The notes under the pieces are model-generated. The model was not told the DNA's origin. It searched no databases and was given only the letters and a program-made list of their open reading frames with translations. Positions 1-9,745 of a stretch of DNA of 64,000 bases are shown here, piece after piece (positions within the stretch are counted from its first letter, which is position 1; every line of letters starts with the position of its first letter). The stretch comes from Comamonas endophytica (GTDB lineage Bacteria; Pseudomonadota; Gammaproteobacteria; Burkholderiales; Burkholderiaceae_C). Location: positions 2,276,001 to 2,340,000 of the forward strand of contig NZ_CP106881.1 of NCBI RefSeq assembly GCF_023634805.2, written 5' to 3'. Position numbers and translations under genes: made by a program.

Positions 1-1090
1 GCTGTCCGTGCTGCCGCGCTGGCTCGGTGTCTACGGCACCGGGGCCGTCGCGGCCGTGCTGGCCCATGCGCTGGCCGGCCTGCGTCCGGCGCATCTGCGC
101 CACGCGCACCCCTGGGCGCTGGCGCTGGCCGGCGCGGCGCTTCTGGCCGGGCTGTTCTGGCAGCGCGACTGCGCGCTGCGCGCCTGCCTGGCGGATGCGC
201 CTGCCGCGAAGCCGCCCGCGCTCAGCGTGGCGCTGCTGCAGGGCAATATTCCACAGGATGAGAAATTCGAGCCCGGCAGCGGCATACCGCTGGCGCTCGA
301 ATGGTATGCGGCGGCGTTGCGCGGCAGCGATGCCCGGCTCGTGGTCGCGCCGGAAACCGCCATCCCGCTGCTGCCCCAACAGCTGCCGCGCAACTACCTG
401 GAGGTGTTGCAGCAGCATTTCAGCCAGGGCCCGCAGGCCGCGCTGATCGGCATCCCGCTGGGCAACCCGGTGGAAGGCTTCACCAATTCGGTGGTCGGCC
501 TGGTGCCGGGCGAGGCGCCGGTGTACCGCTATGACAAGCACCACCTGGTGCCCTTTGGCGAGTTCATCCCGCCGCTGTTCAAGTGGTTCACGCAGATGAT
601 GAACATCCCGCTGGGCGATTTCAACCGCGGCGGCCTGGCGCAGCCCGCGCTGGCCTGGGCCGGCCAGCGGCTCGCGCCGAACATCTGTTATGAAGATCTG
701 TTTGGCGAGGAACTTGGACAGCGTTTCCGTGACCTGTCCACGGCACCCACGGTCTTCGTCAACGTGAGCAACATCGGCTGGTTTGGCGACAGCGTCGCCA
801 TCGACCAGCATCTGGCGATCAGCCGCATGCGCGCGCTCGAGTTCGAGCGGCCGATGCTGCGCGCCACGAATACCGGCGCCACGGTGATCATCGACCACCA
901 TGGCGACGTGACCCACGCGCTCGCGCCGCACGTGCGCGGCGTGTTGACCGGCAGCGTCGAGGGACGGGAAGGGCTCACGCCCTTTGCGCGCTGGGTGCGC
1001 TGGACCGGGCAGCTGCCGCTGTGGCTGCTGGCCGGGCTGGCGCTGGTCGGGGCTGTCTGGAGGCGGCGGACATGCGCGGCGCACAAGTAG
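1..1090 (+). CDS. lnt: Apolipoprotein N-acyltransferase, C-terminal part (start lies before the window)
   Basis: Integral inner-membrane enzyme that adds the third acyl chain, taken from phospholipid, to the N-terminal cysteine of lipoproteins. The frame is open from the first base, so the N-terminal membrane segments are missing. What remains is the last membrane segments, the periplasmic nitrilase-type domain and a C-terminal anchor (LPLWLLAGLALVGAVW). The Glu-Lys-Cys triad is visible: Glu in VAPETAIP, Lys in YDKHHLVPFGEF and Cys in NICYEDLFG. It ends with TAG, 151 bases before fabA. In related Burkholderiales lnt is, from memory, usually followed directly by glyQ, which here lies about 24.7 kb downstream. 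Confidence 0.93.
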   Translation, partial: LSVLPRWLGVYGTGAVAAVLAHALAGLRPAHLRHAHPWALALAGAALLAGLFWQRDCALRACLADAPAAKPPALSVALLQGNIPQDEKFEPGSGIPLALEWYAAALRGSDARLVVAPETAIPLLPQQLPRNYLEVLQQHFSQGPQAALIGIPLGNPVEGFTNSVVGLVPGEAPVYRYDKHHLVPFGEFIPPLFKWFTQMMNIPLGDFNRGGLAQPALAWAGQRLAPNICYEDLFGEELGQRFRDLSTAPTVFVNVSNIGWFGDSVAIDQHLAISRMRALEFERPMLRATNTGATVIIDHHGDVTHALAPHVRGVLTGSVEGREGLTPFARWVRWTGQLPLWLLAGLALVGAVWRRRTCAAHK

Positions 1091-1241
1091 ACTGTGGATT
1101 TTTGATGGACCGATGTGCAGGGTCTTTGCACTTTCCCGGCAATGCCGTGGAAAGGATAATGCGCGCCTGTGGCGCATGCGGAATGCTGCGCAGCACACGA
1201 CAACGAAGCGGTGACCTCACCGCTGTGGAGCAAGTTTGATA

Positions 1242-1766
1242 ATGGCCGATTCCTTTTCCTACCAGCAACTGATCGCCTCCGGCGAGGGCAAGCTGTTCAC
1301 TCCTGATTCCGGGCGCCTGCCTCTGCCTCCGATGCTGATGTTCGATCGCATCACGCACATCGACGGCGAGGGCGGTGAGCATGGTCTGGGCAAGATCGTG
1401 GCCGAGCTCGACGTGAACCCGGACCTGTGGTTCTTCAAATGCCATTTCCAGGGCGATCCGGTCATGCCCGGCTGCCTGGGGCTCGACGCCATGTGGCAAC
1501 TGATCGGCTTCTACCTGACCTGGCTGCAGCTGCCCGGCCGCGGCCGCGCACTGGGCGCGGGCGAGGTCAAGTTCACCGGCGAAGTGGGTCCTGACGTCAA
1601 GTTGGTGACCTATGAAATCGACATCAAGCGCCTGATCAAGCGCAAACTCAACATGGCCATCGGCGACGCCCGCCTGCTGGCCGATGGCAAACTCATCTAT
1701 ACGGCGACGGACCTGCGCGTGGGACTGTTCATGCGCGAGGACAAGGCCGAAGGATCCGCAGAATGA
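1242..1766 (+). CDS. fabA: 3-hydroxydecanoyl-ACP dehydratase/isomerase
   Basis: Dehydrates 3-hydroxydecanoyl-ACP and isomerises trans-2- to cis-3-decenoyl-ACP, the branch point for unsaturated fatty acids. It is a cytoplasmic single hot-dog protein of 174 aa, close to the E. coli length. The catalytic His is H68 in [10 protein letters not shown] and the catalytic Asp is D82 in [13 protein letters not shown] 1242 is chosen over the in-frame TTG two codons upstream because a GGAG lies 11 bases before it. The stop overlaps the fabB start by four bases (ATGA), so the two are translationally coupled. A GATAAT box at 1155-1160 in the upstream gap could be a -10 element, but no good -35 pairs with it. 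Confidence 0.96.
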   Translation: MADSFSYQQLIASGEGKLFTPDSGRLPLPPMLMFDRITHIDGEGGEHGLGKIVAELDVNPDLWFFKCHFQGDPVMPGCLGLDAMWQLIGFYLTWLQLPGRGRALGAGEVKFTGEVGPDVKLVTYEIDIKRLIKRKLNMAIGDARLLADGKLIYTATDLRVGLFMREDKAEGSAE

Positions 1767-2983
1767 AGCGTCGGGTGGTGATCACGGGCACGGGCATCGT
1801 CTCGTGCATCGGTAATGACAATGCAACGGTCGAGGCCTCGCTGCGCGAGAGCCGCTCGGGAATCCGCGCCATGCCCGAGTTCACAGAGCTGGGCATGCGC
1901 AGCCAGGTGGCCGGTGTTCCGCAGATCGATCTGGAAGCGCTGATCGACCGCAAGGAACTGCGCTTCATGGGCGATGCCGCGGCCTATGCGCAGATCGCGC
2001 TGGCCCAGGCCATTGCCGAGGCGGGGCTCACGCCCGAGCAGGTTTCCCATCCGCGCACCGGCCTGATCATGGGCTCGGGCGGCGGCTCGCCGGCCAACCA
2101 GATCGAAGCCGCGGACACGCTGCGCGAGAAGGGCATCCGCCGCGTCGGCCCCTACCAGGTCACGCGCTGCATGAGCTCGACGGTCTCGGCCTGCCTGTCG
2201 ACGAATTTCGGCATCAAGGGCATCAACTACTCGATCACCTCGGCCTGCTCGACCTCCGCGCATTGCATCGGCTCCGCGGCCCAGCAGATCGCCTGGGGCA
2301 TGCAGGACGTCATGTTTGCCGGCGGTGGCGAGGAGCTGTCCTGGGGCATGTCGCTGCTGTTCGACGGCATGGGCGCGATGTCGAGCAAGTACAACGCCAC
2401 GCCCGAGAAGGCCTCGCGCGCCTATGACGCCAACCGCGATGGCTTCGTCATTGCCGGCGGCGGCGGCGCCGTGGTGCTGGAAAGCCTCGAGCATGCGCTG
2501 GCGCGCGGCGCGACCATCCTCGGCGAAGTCGTGGGCTTCGGCGCCACCTCGGACGGCGAAGACATGGTGGCTCCGTCGGGCGACGGCGCGATCGCCTGCA
2601 TGCGCCAGGCCATCGAGGGCCTCGAAGGCCCGATCGACTACATCAATACCCACGGCACCTCGACCCCGGTGGGCGACGTGCCCGAGCTGCGCGCGATCCG
2701 CGAGGTGTTCGGCGAGAACATTCCGCCGTTCTCGTCCACCAAGTCGCTGACCGGCCATTCGCTGGGCGCGACCGGCGTGCAGGAAGCGATCTACTGCCTG
2801 CTGATGCTCAACAAGGGCTTCATTGCCGGTTCGGCCAACGTGGAAACCCCCGACCCCGCGGTCGAGGGCATGCCGCTGGTCACCGAGACCCGCGACGCGC
2901 CGCTGCGCCAGGTGCTGTCGAACAGCTTCGGCTTTGGCGGCACCAACGCCAGCCTGGTGCTCAGGCGCTGGGAAGGGGCCTGA
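1763..2983 (+). CDS. fabB: 3-oxoacyl-ACP synthase I
   Basis: Condensing enzyme that elongates acyl-ACP with malonyl-ACP and is needed to extend the cis-3-decenoyl product of FabA. At 406 aa it matches the family. The thiolase-fold triad is complete: Cys162 ([11 protein letters not shown]), His297 ([11 protein letters not shown]) and His332 ([12 protein letters not shown]). The C-terminal [12 protein letters not shown] motif is also present. The start ATG overlaps the fabA stop, and pairing with fabA separates it from FabF-type synthases. A strong hairpin follows the stop, so fabA-fabB probably forms its own transcription unit. Confidence 0.96.
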   Translation: MKRRVVITGTGIVSCIGNDNATVEASLRESRSGIRAMPEFTELGMRSQVAGVPQIDLEALIDRKELRFMGDAAAYAQIALAQAIAEAGLTPEQVSHPRTGLIMGSGGGSPANQIEAADTLREKGIRRVGPYQVTRCMSSTVSACLSTNFGIKGINYSITSACSTSAHCIGSAAQQIAWGMQDVMFAGGGEELSWGMSLLFDGMGAMSSKYNATPEKASRAYDANRDGFVIAGGGGAVVLESLEHALARGATILGEVVGFGATSDGEDMVAPSGDGAIACMRQAIEGLEGPIDYINTHGTSTPVGDVPELRAIREVFGENIPPFSSTKSLTGHSLGATGVQEAIYCLLMLNKGFIAGSANVETPDPAVEGMPLVTETRDAPLRQVLSNSFGFGGTNASLVLRRWEGA

Positions 2984-2990
2984 GCGGCCA

Positions 2991-3037
2991 GCGGTGGGCG
3001 GCGCATGGGGGCCGCCCACTGCTTTCACCTCTTTTTT
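2991..3037 (+). terminator. Intrinsic-type terminator after fabB
   Basis: Arms GTGGGCGGC (2994-3002) and GCCGCCCAC (3011-3019) pair perfectly around an 8-base loop. The stem extends to 12 pairs if one G-U pair is allowed. A T-rich stretch follows, with six T at 3032-3037. The T run sits about ten bases after the stem, so efficiency is uncertain. Confidence 0.6.
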
Positions 3038-3152
3038 GGCCGAGCGGGCAAGCCGGTAACCGGCTTGCCTCGACTGGCTCGGCACGCGCATTTGCACCTG
3101 CAGGGCTTTCACGCCTGGATCCCGCGGCTTGGGCAATGCGCAAGGACTCACA

Positions 3153-4163
3153 GTGAAACATGCCATCCGGATGAATCCAGCGACCCTGCCCGATGCGCAA
3201 AGGGGTTCGTACGCAGGGCAATCCATGTCCCGGCCGGCGCGCCGGCCGAAGGTGGCGATCCTGCTGTGCACCTACAACGGCCGGCGCTTCCTGGGCGAAC
3301 AGCTCGATTCATATGCCGCACAGACCTATGCGCATTGGGAGCTGCAGGTTTCCGATGACGGCTCGAAGGATGGAACGCTGGAGCTGCTGGCGTCCTACCA
3401 GGCCCGCTGGGGCGCGGAAAAGCTCACCCTCCATGCCGGTCCGGCCAAGGGCTTTGCCGCCAACTTCCTGTCCCTGATATGCCGGCCCGGGCTCGAAGCC
3501 GATTGCTTCGCCTACTCGGACCAGGACGATATCTGGCAGGCCGAAAAACTCGAGCGCGCCGTGCACTGGCTGCAATCCGTGCCCGAAGGCGTTCCTGCGC
3601 TGTACTGCGGCCGCACCCGCCTGGTCGATGCCGGCGGCCGTGAAATAGGCCTGTCGCCGCTGTTTCCCAAGCCTGCGGGCTTCGCCAATGCGCTGATGCA
3701 GAACATCGCCAGCGGCAACACCATGGTGCTCAACAGCGCAGCCAGGGCCCTTTTGCTCGAAGCCGGCAAGGAGCTTCCCGTGGTCGCGCACGACTGGTGG
3801 ACCTATATCGTGGTCACAGGCTGCGGCGGCCGGGTTTTCTATGACCCGGAGCCCACGTTGCTTTATCGCCAGCACGATGCCAATGTCATCGGCATGAATT
3901 CCACCTGGGGCGCGCGTCTGGACCGTATCCGCATGCTGTGGCACGAGCGATTCAGGCGTTGGAACGATTGCAATATTGCGGCTCTGGGCCGTTTGAAGCA
4001 CAGGCTGATCCCGCGGAACAAAGAGATTCTGGAGAATTTCGCCAAGGCACGGAAAATGGGTTTCTTTGGACGAATTCTTTATTTCAAGCGAAGTGGAATA
4101 TACCGGCAGACCTGGCTGGGGAATATCGGCCTGGTCATTGCCGTGATTTTCAAGAAGTTCTGA
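3153..4163 (+). CDS. Family 2 glycosyltransferase, rhamnosyltransferase-like
   Basis: Cytoplasmic GT-A transferase for a surface polysaccharide. The nucleotide-sugar fold opens with VAILLCTYNGRRFL and VSDDGSKDGT. The metal-binding acidic motif is in YSDQDDIW, and a late YRQHDANVIG motif resembles enzymes annotated as alpha-1,3-rhamnosyltransferases. GTG 3153 (336 aa) is preferred because AAGGA lies six bases upstream; in-frame ATGs at 3171 and 3225 are alternatives. It is the first gene of the forward glycan block and is separated from the exporter genes by 440 bases. dTDP-rhamnose could come from the rml operon 29 kb away. Acceptor and linkage cannot be told from sequence. Confidence 0.85.
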   Translation: MKHAIRMNPATLPDAQRGSYAGQSMSRPARRPKVAILLCTYNGRRFLGEQLDSYAAQTYAHWELQVSDDGSKDGTLELLASYQARWGAEKLTLHAGPAKGFAANFLSLICRPGLEADCFAYSDQDDIWQAEKLERAVHWLQSVPEGVPALYCGRTRLVDAGGREIGLSPLFPKPAGFANALMQNIASGNTMVLNSAARALLLEAGKELPVVAHDWWTYIVVTGCGGRVFYDPEPTLLYRQHDANVIGMNSTWGARLDRIRMLWHERFRRWNDCNIAALGRLKHRLIPRNKEILENFAKARKMGFFGRILYFKRSGIYRQTWLGNIGLVIAVIFKKF

Positions 4164-4603
4164 TCGGTGGGCAGCCTGGGAAGACAGGGCGCACTGCCGG
4201 CGGATCCATCGCATCGAGATCCTTGCGAGCGGGCAGGCGCGCCGTCCGGAAGTGCGCACGCGATTGTAAGACTGGTAAGTGGCTGAACGGCGTCCCGCCT
4301 CCGGACCTTGCCTGGCACCGCTGTGCAGGCACGCCAGGACCATGGCCCGGCATGGCGTGCAGGCTTGGACCGGGCTTGGCGGGAGAGGCGCCGGTGTGCA
4401 TCCGGCCTGCTAGACTGCAGGGTTCGCCGCTGCCCTGGGCGCGGCGCTGCACCACCGAAGATGGGCAAGGCCTGGAGGTGCTTGAAAGATTTTTGGAAAG
4501 ATGGCTTTCGGATGGACGGGTATTTTCTTCAGACCATGCAGCTGGTATTTCATTCGATGGGTCATCGAAATCAAGACCAGGGCAATTACGAGGTGTTTTT
4601 CTG
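4164..4603. other. 440-base gap before the first exporter pair, no gene seen
   Basis: The first part has backbone-like G/C content. The last 120 bases turn A/T-rich, which suits a promoter for wzm1, but no convincing -35/-10 pair was found. The short open frames here have no family features. Confidence 0.5.
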
Positions 4604-5422
4604 ATGCGCGTTTTTTCTGCGAGTCCGCGCGAGATGTTCGCCAGTCTCTGGCGCAACCGTGAACTCATCAAGACTTCGGCCAAGCGCGAGGTGCACGGGC
4701 GCTATCGCGGCTCGGTCATGGGAATACTTTGGTCGTTCTTCAATCCGGTTTTCATGCTGGCGGTCTACACCTTTGTTTTCAGCGAGGTCTTCAAGGCGCG
4801 CTGGAGCGGCGGCGGCGAATCGAAATCGGAATTCGCCCTGGTGCTGTTTGCGGGCCTGATCGTCTTCAATATATTTTCAGAATGCATCAACCGCGCCCCT
4901 GGCCTGATTCTGGCGAATAGCAACTATGTGAAGAAAGTGGTTTACCCACTGGAAATACTTCCCTGGGTGACGCTGCTTTCCGCACTGTTCCATGCGGCCA
5001 TCAGCCTGTGCGTCTGGCTGCTGGCCTACGTGGCATTTTTTGGAATTCCGCATGCCACCGCGCTGTATCTGCCGCTGATCGTGCTGCCGTTTCTGCTTTT
5101 CGTGATGGGCTTGAGCTGGGCGCTTGCCTCCCTGGGCGTCTTCCTGCGCGATGTCTCGCAACTGGTGGGGGTGATCACGACGGTGCTGATGTTTCTGAGC
5201 CCCATCTTCTATCCAGCCGCCGCCCTGCCGGAGGATTATCGCCATCTGGTGTACCTGAACCCTCTCACGCCCGTCATCGAGCAGACACGCGATGTGCTGT
5301 TCTGGGGCAAGTCGCCGGAATTCGTCCTGATGGGATGGTATTGGATCTTTGCCTTGGCCATTGCCTGCCTGGGTTTCGCCTGGTTCCAGAAAACACGTAG
5401 CGGGTTTGCCGATGTCCTCTGA
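4604..5422 (+). CDS. wzm: ABC-2 type polysaccharide export permease, copy 1
   Basis: Inner-membrane channel subunit that moves an undecaprenyl-linked glycan to the periplasm. 272 aa with about six membrane segments. Family hallmarks are the N-terminal amphipathic stretch REVHGRYRGSVMGILWSFF, NPVFMLAVYTFVFS, and the late LNPLTPVIEQTRDVLFWG. ATG 4604 is chosen over much longer upstream extensions because GAGGT lies nine bases before it and the preceding frame carries no domain. It overlaps the next gene by 11 bases. A clear paralogue lies at 16279-17130 on the other strand. Confidence 0.92.
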   Translation: MRVFSASPREMFASLWRNRELIKTSAKREVHGRYRGSVMGILWSFFNPVFMLAVYTFVFSEVFKARWSGGGESKSEFALVLFAGLIVFNIFSECINRAPGLILANSNYVKKVVYPLEILPWVTLLSALFHAAISLCVWLLAYVAFFGIPHATALYLPLIVLPFLLFVMGLSWALASLGVFLRDVSQLVGVITTVLMFLSPIFYPAAALPEDYRHLVYLNPLTPVIEQTRDVLFWGKSPEFVLMGWYWIFALAIACLGFAWFQKTRSGFADVL

Positions 5423-6779
5423 AATTTCCATCAAGGTCGAAAATATCAGGAAGTGCTATCAAATCTACGATAAGCCCCGGGACCGCCTGAAGCAGTACAT
5501 ATTGCCTCGTCTGCAGAGGCTGTCCGGTCAGCGGCAGCAAAGGTATTTTCGTGAATTCTGGGCCTTGAATGATGTCTCCTTCGAGATCAGGAAGGGCGAA
5601 ACGGTCGGCATCATCGGAAGAAACGGCAGCGGGAAATCGACCCTGCTGCAAGTGATCTGCGGCACGCTCAATCCCACCGCGGGAAGTGTCAGCACCCATG
5701 GCCGCATTGCCGCCCTGCTGGAGCTGGGCGCGGGTTTCAATCCGGAGTTCACCGGGCGCGAGAACGTCTACATGAACGGCGCGGTGCTGGGCCTGAGCAA
5801 GGAGGAGATCGACCAGCGTTTCGACCGGATCGCCGCGTTTGCCGATATCGGCGAGTTCATCGAGCAGCCGGTCAAGAGCTATTCCAGCGGCATGTACGTG
5901 CGCCTGGCATTCGCGGTCATCGCGCATGTGGACGCGGAAATCCTGGTCATCGATGAAGCCCTGGCGGTAGGGGACGCGGTGTTCACGCAGAAGTGCATGC
6001 GTTTCCTGCGCAAATTCAAGGAGCGCGGAACCCTGATCTTCGTAAGCCACGACATGGGTTCGGTGCTGAACCTCTGCGAGCGGGTCGTTTGGCTGCACGG
6101 TGGCAACCTGCGGAAGATGGGGCCGGCCAAGGAGATTTCCGAGGAATATTATCAATACACCCTGCAGGAAATATACGGGAAGAACGAAAGCCTGCAGTCG
6201 CTTGAAAGCCTGCGTTCTGCCGAAATGGCGGCGGATCGCCCTGAGAATGCCGCGCAGGAGGATGTTTCGCCACCTTTCGTCGATTATGGCGCGCGCGTTT
6301 TCGTGGCGGAGAATCTGAGCGAAGCCAACGGCTGGAAGACCGGTGCCGGCGAAATCGTCTCCATCCAGTGGCATTCGCTGCAGTCGGGCCGCGACGAGGT
6401 GCTCCAGGGCGGCGAGATGATCCGCATGGTGATCACCGCCAAGGTGGCCCAGGACCTGGCCCGGCCCATTCTCGGGTTCATGGTGAAGGACCGCCTGGGC
6501 CAGGATCTGTTCGGCGAGAACACCCTGCCTTTCACCAATCTGCATCCGCTGCCGGTGTCCGCGGGTTCGACACTGAAAAGCGAATATATCTTCCGTTTGC
6601 CGATGCTGCCCAATGGGCAATATACGGTCATGGCGTCGCTGGCGGATGGCGACCTGCACAGCCATGTCCAGCACCATTGGCTGCACGATGCATTGATTCT
6701 CAACGTCTCCTCGAGCGAAGTCCGCTGGGGGCTGGTCGGCGTGCCTTTTCAAGATATCAAACTGGAAGTGACTGCGTGA
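5412..6779 (+). CDS. wzt: ABC polysaccharide exporter ATPase with C-terminal glycan-binding domain, copy 1
   Basis: ATP-binding partner of the permease just upstream, 455 aa. Walker A is GRNGSGKST (69-77), the signature is YSSGMYVRLA (from 157), and Walker B with its catalytic Glu is ILVIDEAL (177-184). Residues from about 300 form an extra beta-rich domain of the Wzt C-terminal type. In E. coli O8/O9a that domain recognises the modified non-reducing end of the finished chain, so it probably sets export specificity here. It overlaps wzm1 by 11 bases and the next gene by a GTGA overlap. The ATPase half is closely similar to the second Wzt; the C-terminal domains diverge. Confidence 0.93.
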   Translation: MSSEISIKVENIRKCYQIYDKPRDRLKQYILPRLQRLSGQRQQRYFREFWALNDVSFEIRKGETVGIIGRNGSGKSTLLQVICGTLNPTAGSVSTHGRIAALLELGAGFNPEFTGRENVYMNGAVLGLSKEEIDQRFDRIAAFADIGEFIEQPVKSYSSGMYVRLAFAVIAHVDAEILVIDEALAVGDAVFTQKCMRFLRKFKERGTLIFVSHDMGSVLNLCERVVWLHGGNLRKMGPAKEISEEYYQYTLQEIYGKNESLQSLESLRSAEMAADRPENAAQEDVSPPFVDYGARVFVAENLSEANGWKTGAGEIVSIQWHSLQSGRDEVLQGGEMIRMVITAKVAQDLARPILGFMVKDRLGQDLFGENTLPFTNLHPLPVSAGSTLKSEYIFRLPMLPNGQYTVMASLADGDLHSHVQHHWLHDALILNVSSSEVRWGLVGVPFQDIKLEVTA

Positions 6780-9745
6780 AATCTCTGGTTCAACTTTATC
6801 AAGAGCATCAGGGCAAGGTCTCTGACAAGTGGGAAATCTATCTCGCTGAATACGACAGGATCTTTTCCGGTTTCCGCAGCCAGCCCATCCGCATGCTGGA
6901 GATCGGCATACAGAATGGCGGCTCGTTGGAGATATGGACCGAGTATTTCCGGAATGCGAGGATTTTCATCGGCTGCGACATCAACCCGGCCTGCTCCCGG
7001 CTGAGCTATGAGGATCCACGCGTCAAGGTCGTCATCGGCGATGCCAACGCCGAGGTGACCGCGGCGCAGATCCTGGGCCATTCGCCGGCCTTCGATCTGA
7101 TCATCGACGACGGCTCGCATGTCTCGAGCGATATCGTCAAATCCTTTGCCTTTTACTTCCGCCATCTGGAGCAGGGCGGGGTATTCGTCGCGGAGGACCT
7201 GCATTGCAGCTATTGGCAGGACTTCGAGGGCGGCCTGTACCACCCCTATTCCTCTCTGGCCTTCTTCAAGCGGCTGGTCGATGTGATCAACCATGAACAC
7301 TGGGGCATCGACAGGGAACGCAAGGAACTGGTGCGCGGGTTCTCCGAGCAGTACCAGACGCAGTTCGACGAAGCGCAGCTCGCGCAGATCCATTCCATCG
7401 AATTCTTCAACTCGGTGTGCGTGGTGCGCAAGAAGACGGCCAGGGCCAATGTGCTGGGCGATCGCATCGTTGCCGGCAGGAGCGACCAGGTGGTTCCCGG
7501 GCTCCAGGCGCTGTCGGGCAGCTCGCTCGCGCAGCCGCAATCCGCCAATCCATGGACGGCCATGGACCGCGCGCCCGACGAGGCGTGGGAGCAGCTGGCG
7601 CACACCGCAGCGCAGCGCGGCAGCCGGATCGAAAGCCTGGCCCAGGCCCTGGCGCAGAAGGAGAGCCAGCTGTCGGATCTGTCCCGTGAAGCCGGCGAGA
7701 AGGAGGGGGTGATCGCCGGCCTCAGGGATTGCCTCGCGGCACAGGAAAAACAGGCCCGGGCCCTGCAGGAAACGGTGCATGCGCTGCATCGGTCGAGGAG
7801 CTGGCGCATCACTCGTCCCTTGCGCGCTCTGGGCAGCCTGCGCAAGCGGCTCGGCAGCCTGCTGGCGATCGTGCGCCGCCTGTCCAGAAGCCAGTCGCTT
7901 CCCAGCCTGGCGCGCAAGGCGGTACGGGTCTGGCGCCGCGAAGGGCTGCAGGGCCTGCGCGCGCGCATCCGCCAGCAGAAGTACCTGGCGGCGCAGCCCG
8001 GGCCTGCAGCCGGGCCAGGCTTTGCCCTGGCGCCTGCGGCCATCGTGCGCGACCGGCAAGGCCGCTATGCGCTCGATCCGGTGCCAAGCCATTACACCTA
8101 CGTCGAGCCGCAGCCCCCTATGGACCTGGCGCAGCGGCTCGAGGCCATGCAGTCCAAGCCGCTGTTTTCCATTGTCGTGCCGGTGTACAACACGCCGCCC
8201 GAACTGCTGGAGGCCGTGCTCGACTCGGTCAAAAAGCAGTGGTATCCCCACTGGCAGTTGATCCTGAGCGACGATGCCAGCCCGTCCGAGGAAACACGCC
8301 AGGCGCTGGCGCGCATCGACCACCCGCAGATCAAGCTGCTGCGTCTGGAGCGCAACCAGGGCATCGCCGGGGCCACCAATGCGGCGCTGGACGCGGCGGA
8401 GGGCGACTTCATCGTGTTCATGGACCACGATGACGAGATCACCGTGGACTGCCTCTACGAGCTGGCGCTCTGCATAGAGCGCGAGCAGCCGGATTTCATC
8501 TACAGCGACGAAGACAAGCTCACCCAGGCCGGCGACTACAGCGAGCCGCATTTCAAGCCCGACTGGTCGCCGGACACGATGATGAGCACCATGTTCACCT
8601 GCCATGTGTCCTGCGTGCGCCGCAGCCTGCTGGAGAAGACCGGGGGGCTGCGCTCGGATTACGACGGCTGCCAGGACTGGGATTTCGTGCTCCGTGTCTC
8701 GGAGCACACCGACCGCATCAACCACATCGCCAAGGTGCTCTACCACTGGCGCATCATTCCCGCCTCGATCGCCTCGGACATCGCCGCCAAGCCGTACGTG
8801 CTGGAGGCCTCGCGCCGCGTGCGCGAGGATGCGCTGCAGCGGCGCGGCCTGCGCGGGGACGTGGAGCCGGTGGAGCAGGTGCCGGGCTATTTCCGCGTGG
8901 CCTACCATCTGCAGGGCAACCCGCTGATCTCGATCATCATTCCCACCCGGGACAATGAAAAGATACTGCGCCGCTGCATCGAATCGCTTTTCGAGCGCAC
9001 GCGCTGGCGGCATTTCGAAGTGGTGATCCTGGACAACGGCTCGGTGGAGCCGCACACATGCGCGTATCTGCAGCAGTTGCAGGACCAGCCGGGCGTGCGC
9101 GTCATACGGCACGATGCGCCCTTCAACTTCTCCGAGCTGAACAATATCGGCGTGCGCCATGCCCAGGGCGAGCTGCTGCTGTTCCTCAATGACGACACCG
9201 AGATCCTGCAGGAGGACTGGCTCGAGCGCATGGGCAGCTTCGCCCAGTTGCCCCATGTCGGGGCGGTGGGCGCCAAGCTGCTGTACCCGGGAGGCCGCCA
9301 GGTGCAGCACGCCGGCATCCTGAATCTGGAGGACGGCCCGGGGCATGCCTTCCTGCTGCAGGACGGCGACAGCCCCGGCTACTACATGCGCAATCTGCTG
9401 GAATACAACTGGCTGGCCGTGACCGGTGCCTGCCTGATGGTGGCGCGGGACAGGTTCGAGGCGGTCGATGGCTTCGACGAGACCCTGCCCATTGCCTACA
9501 ACGATGTGGACCTGTGCATGCGGCTGCATGGCGCGGGCTTCTACAACGTGGTGTGCCAGGCGGTGCGTCTGACGCACCATGAATCCGTGAGCCGCGGCGT
9601 GGACCATATCGACCAGGCCAAGCGCGAGCGCCTCAAGCGCGAGCTGGCCCATCTCTACGAGAAGAACCCGCGCTTTTTCCTCTGCGATCCCTTCCATAAC
9701 CCCAATCTGCATCCGAACGGGATTCAATTCGAGGTACCCCAATGA
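6776..9745 (+). CDS. Methyltransferase - coiled coil - tandem GT2 fusion protein
   Basis: Multidomain glycan assembly protein of 989 aa. Residues 1-230 look like a class I SAM-dependent methyltransferase (MLEIGIQNGGSLEIW near residue 40, then IFIGCDINP and DLIIDDGSHVSSD). Residues about 269-346 form a predicted coiled coil ending in the SRSWRITRPLRAL motif common in such fusions. A GT2 domain starts at about 462 (PLFSIVVPVYN, with MDHDDE). A second GT2 starts at about 716 (PLISIIIPTRDN, with FLNDDTE and later YNDVDLCMRL). GTG 6776 overlaps the wzt1 stop and is taken as the start, although the frame is open further upstream. Probably both extends and caps the glycan exported by the adjacent pair; that role is inferred. 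Confidence 0.85.
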   Translation: MKSLVQLYQEHQGKVSDKWEIYLAEYDRIFSGFRSQPIRMLEIGIQNGGSLEIWTEYFRNARIFIGCDINPACSRLSYEDPRVKVVIGDANAEVTAAQILGHSPAFDLIIDDGSHVSSDIVKSFAFYFRHLEQGGVFVAEDLHCSYWQDFEGGLYHPYSSLAFFKRLVDVINHEHWGIDRERKELVRGFSEQYQTQFDEAQLAQIHSIEFFNSVCVVRKKTARANVLGDRIVAGRSDQVVPGLQALSGSSLAQPQSANPWTAMDRAPDEAWEQLAHTAAQRGSRIESLAQALAQKESQLSDLSREAGEKEGVIAGLRDCLAAQEKQARALQETVHALHRSRSWRITRPLRALGSLRKRLGSLLAIVRRLSRSQSLPSLARKAVRVWRREGLQGLRARIRQQKYLAAQPGPAAGPGFALAPAAIVRDRQGRYALDPVPSHYTYVEPQPPMDLAQRLEAMQSKPLFSIVVPVYNTPPELLEAVLDSVKKQWYPHWQLILSDDASPSEETRQALARIDHPQIKLLRLERNQGIAGATNAALDAAEGDFIVFMDHDDEITVDCLYELALCIEREQPDFIYSDEDKLTQAGDYSEPHFKPDWSPDTMMSTMFTCHVSCVRRSLLEKTGGLRSDYDGCQDWDFVLRVSEHTDRINHIAKVLYHWRIIPASIASDIAAKPYVLEASRRVREDALQRRGLRGDVEPVEQVPGYFRVAYHLQGNPLISIIIPTRDNEKILRRCIESLFERTRWRHFEVVILDNGSVEPHTCAYLQQLQDQPGVRVIRHDAPFNFSELNNIGVRHAQGELLLFLNDDTEILQEDWLERMGSFAQLPHVGAVGAKLLYPGGRQVQHAGILNLEDGPGHAFLLQDGDSPGYYMRNLLEYNWLAVTGACLMVARDRFEAVDGFDETLPIAYNDVDLCMRLHGAGFYNVVCQAVRLTHHESVSRGVDHIDQAKRERLKRELAHLYEKNPRFFLCDPFHNPNLHPNGIQFEVPQ

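Noticed and set aside
4308..4604. Possible 98-residue gene in the gap before wzm1
   Set aside because: No convincing ribosome site and no motif; it only spans the gap by chance.
6749..9742. Open frame of almost 1000 codons on the minus strand opposite the first fusion gene
   Set aside because: It mirrors a gene with clear domains, its translation is low-complexity with no motif, and long antisense frames are expected in G/C-rich DNA.
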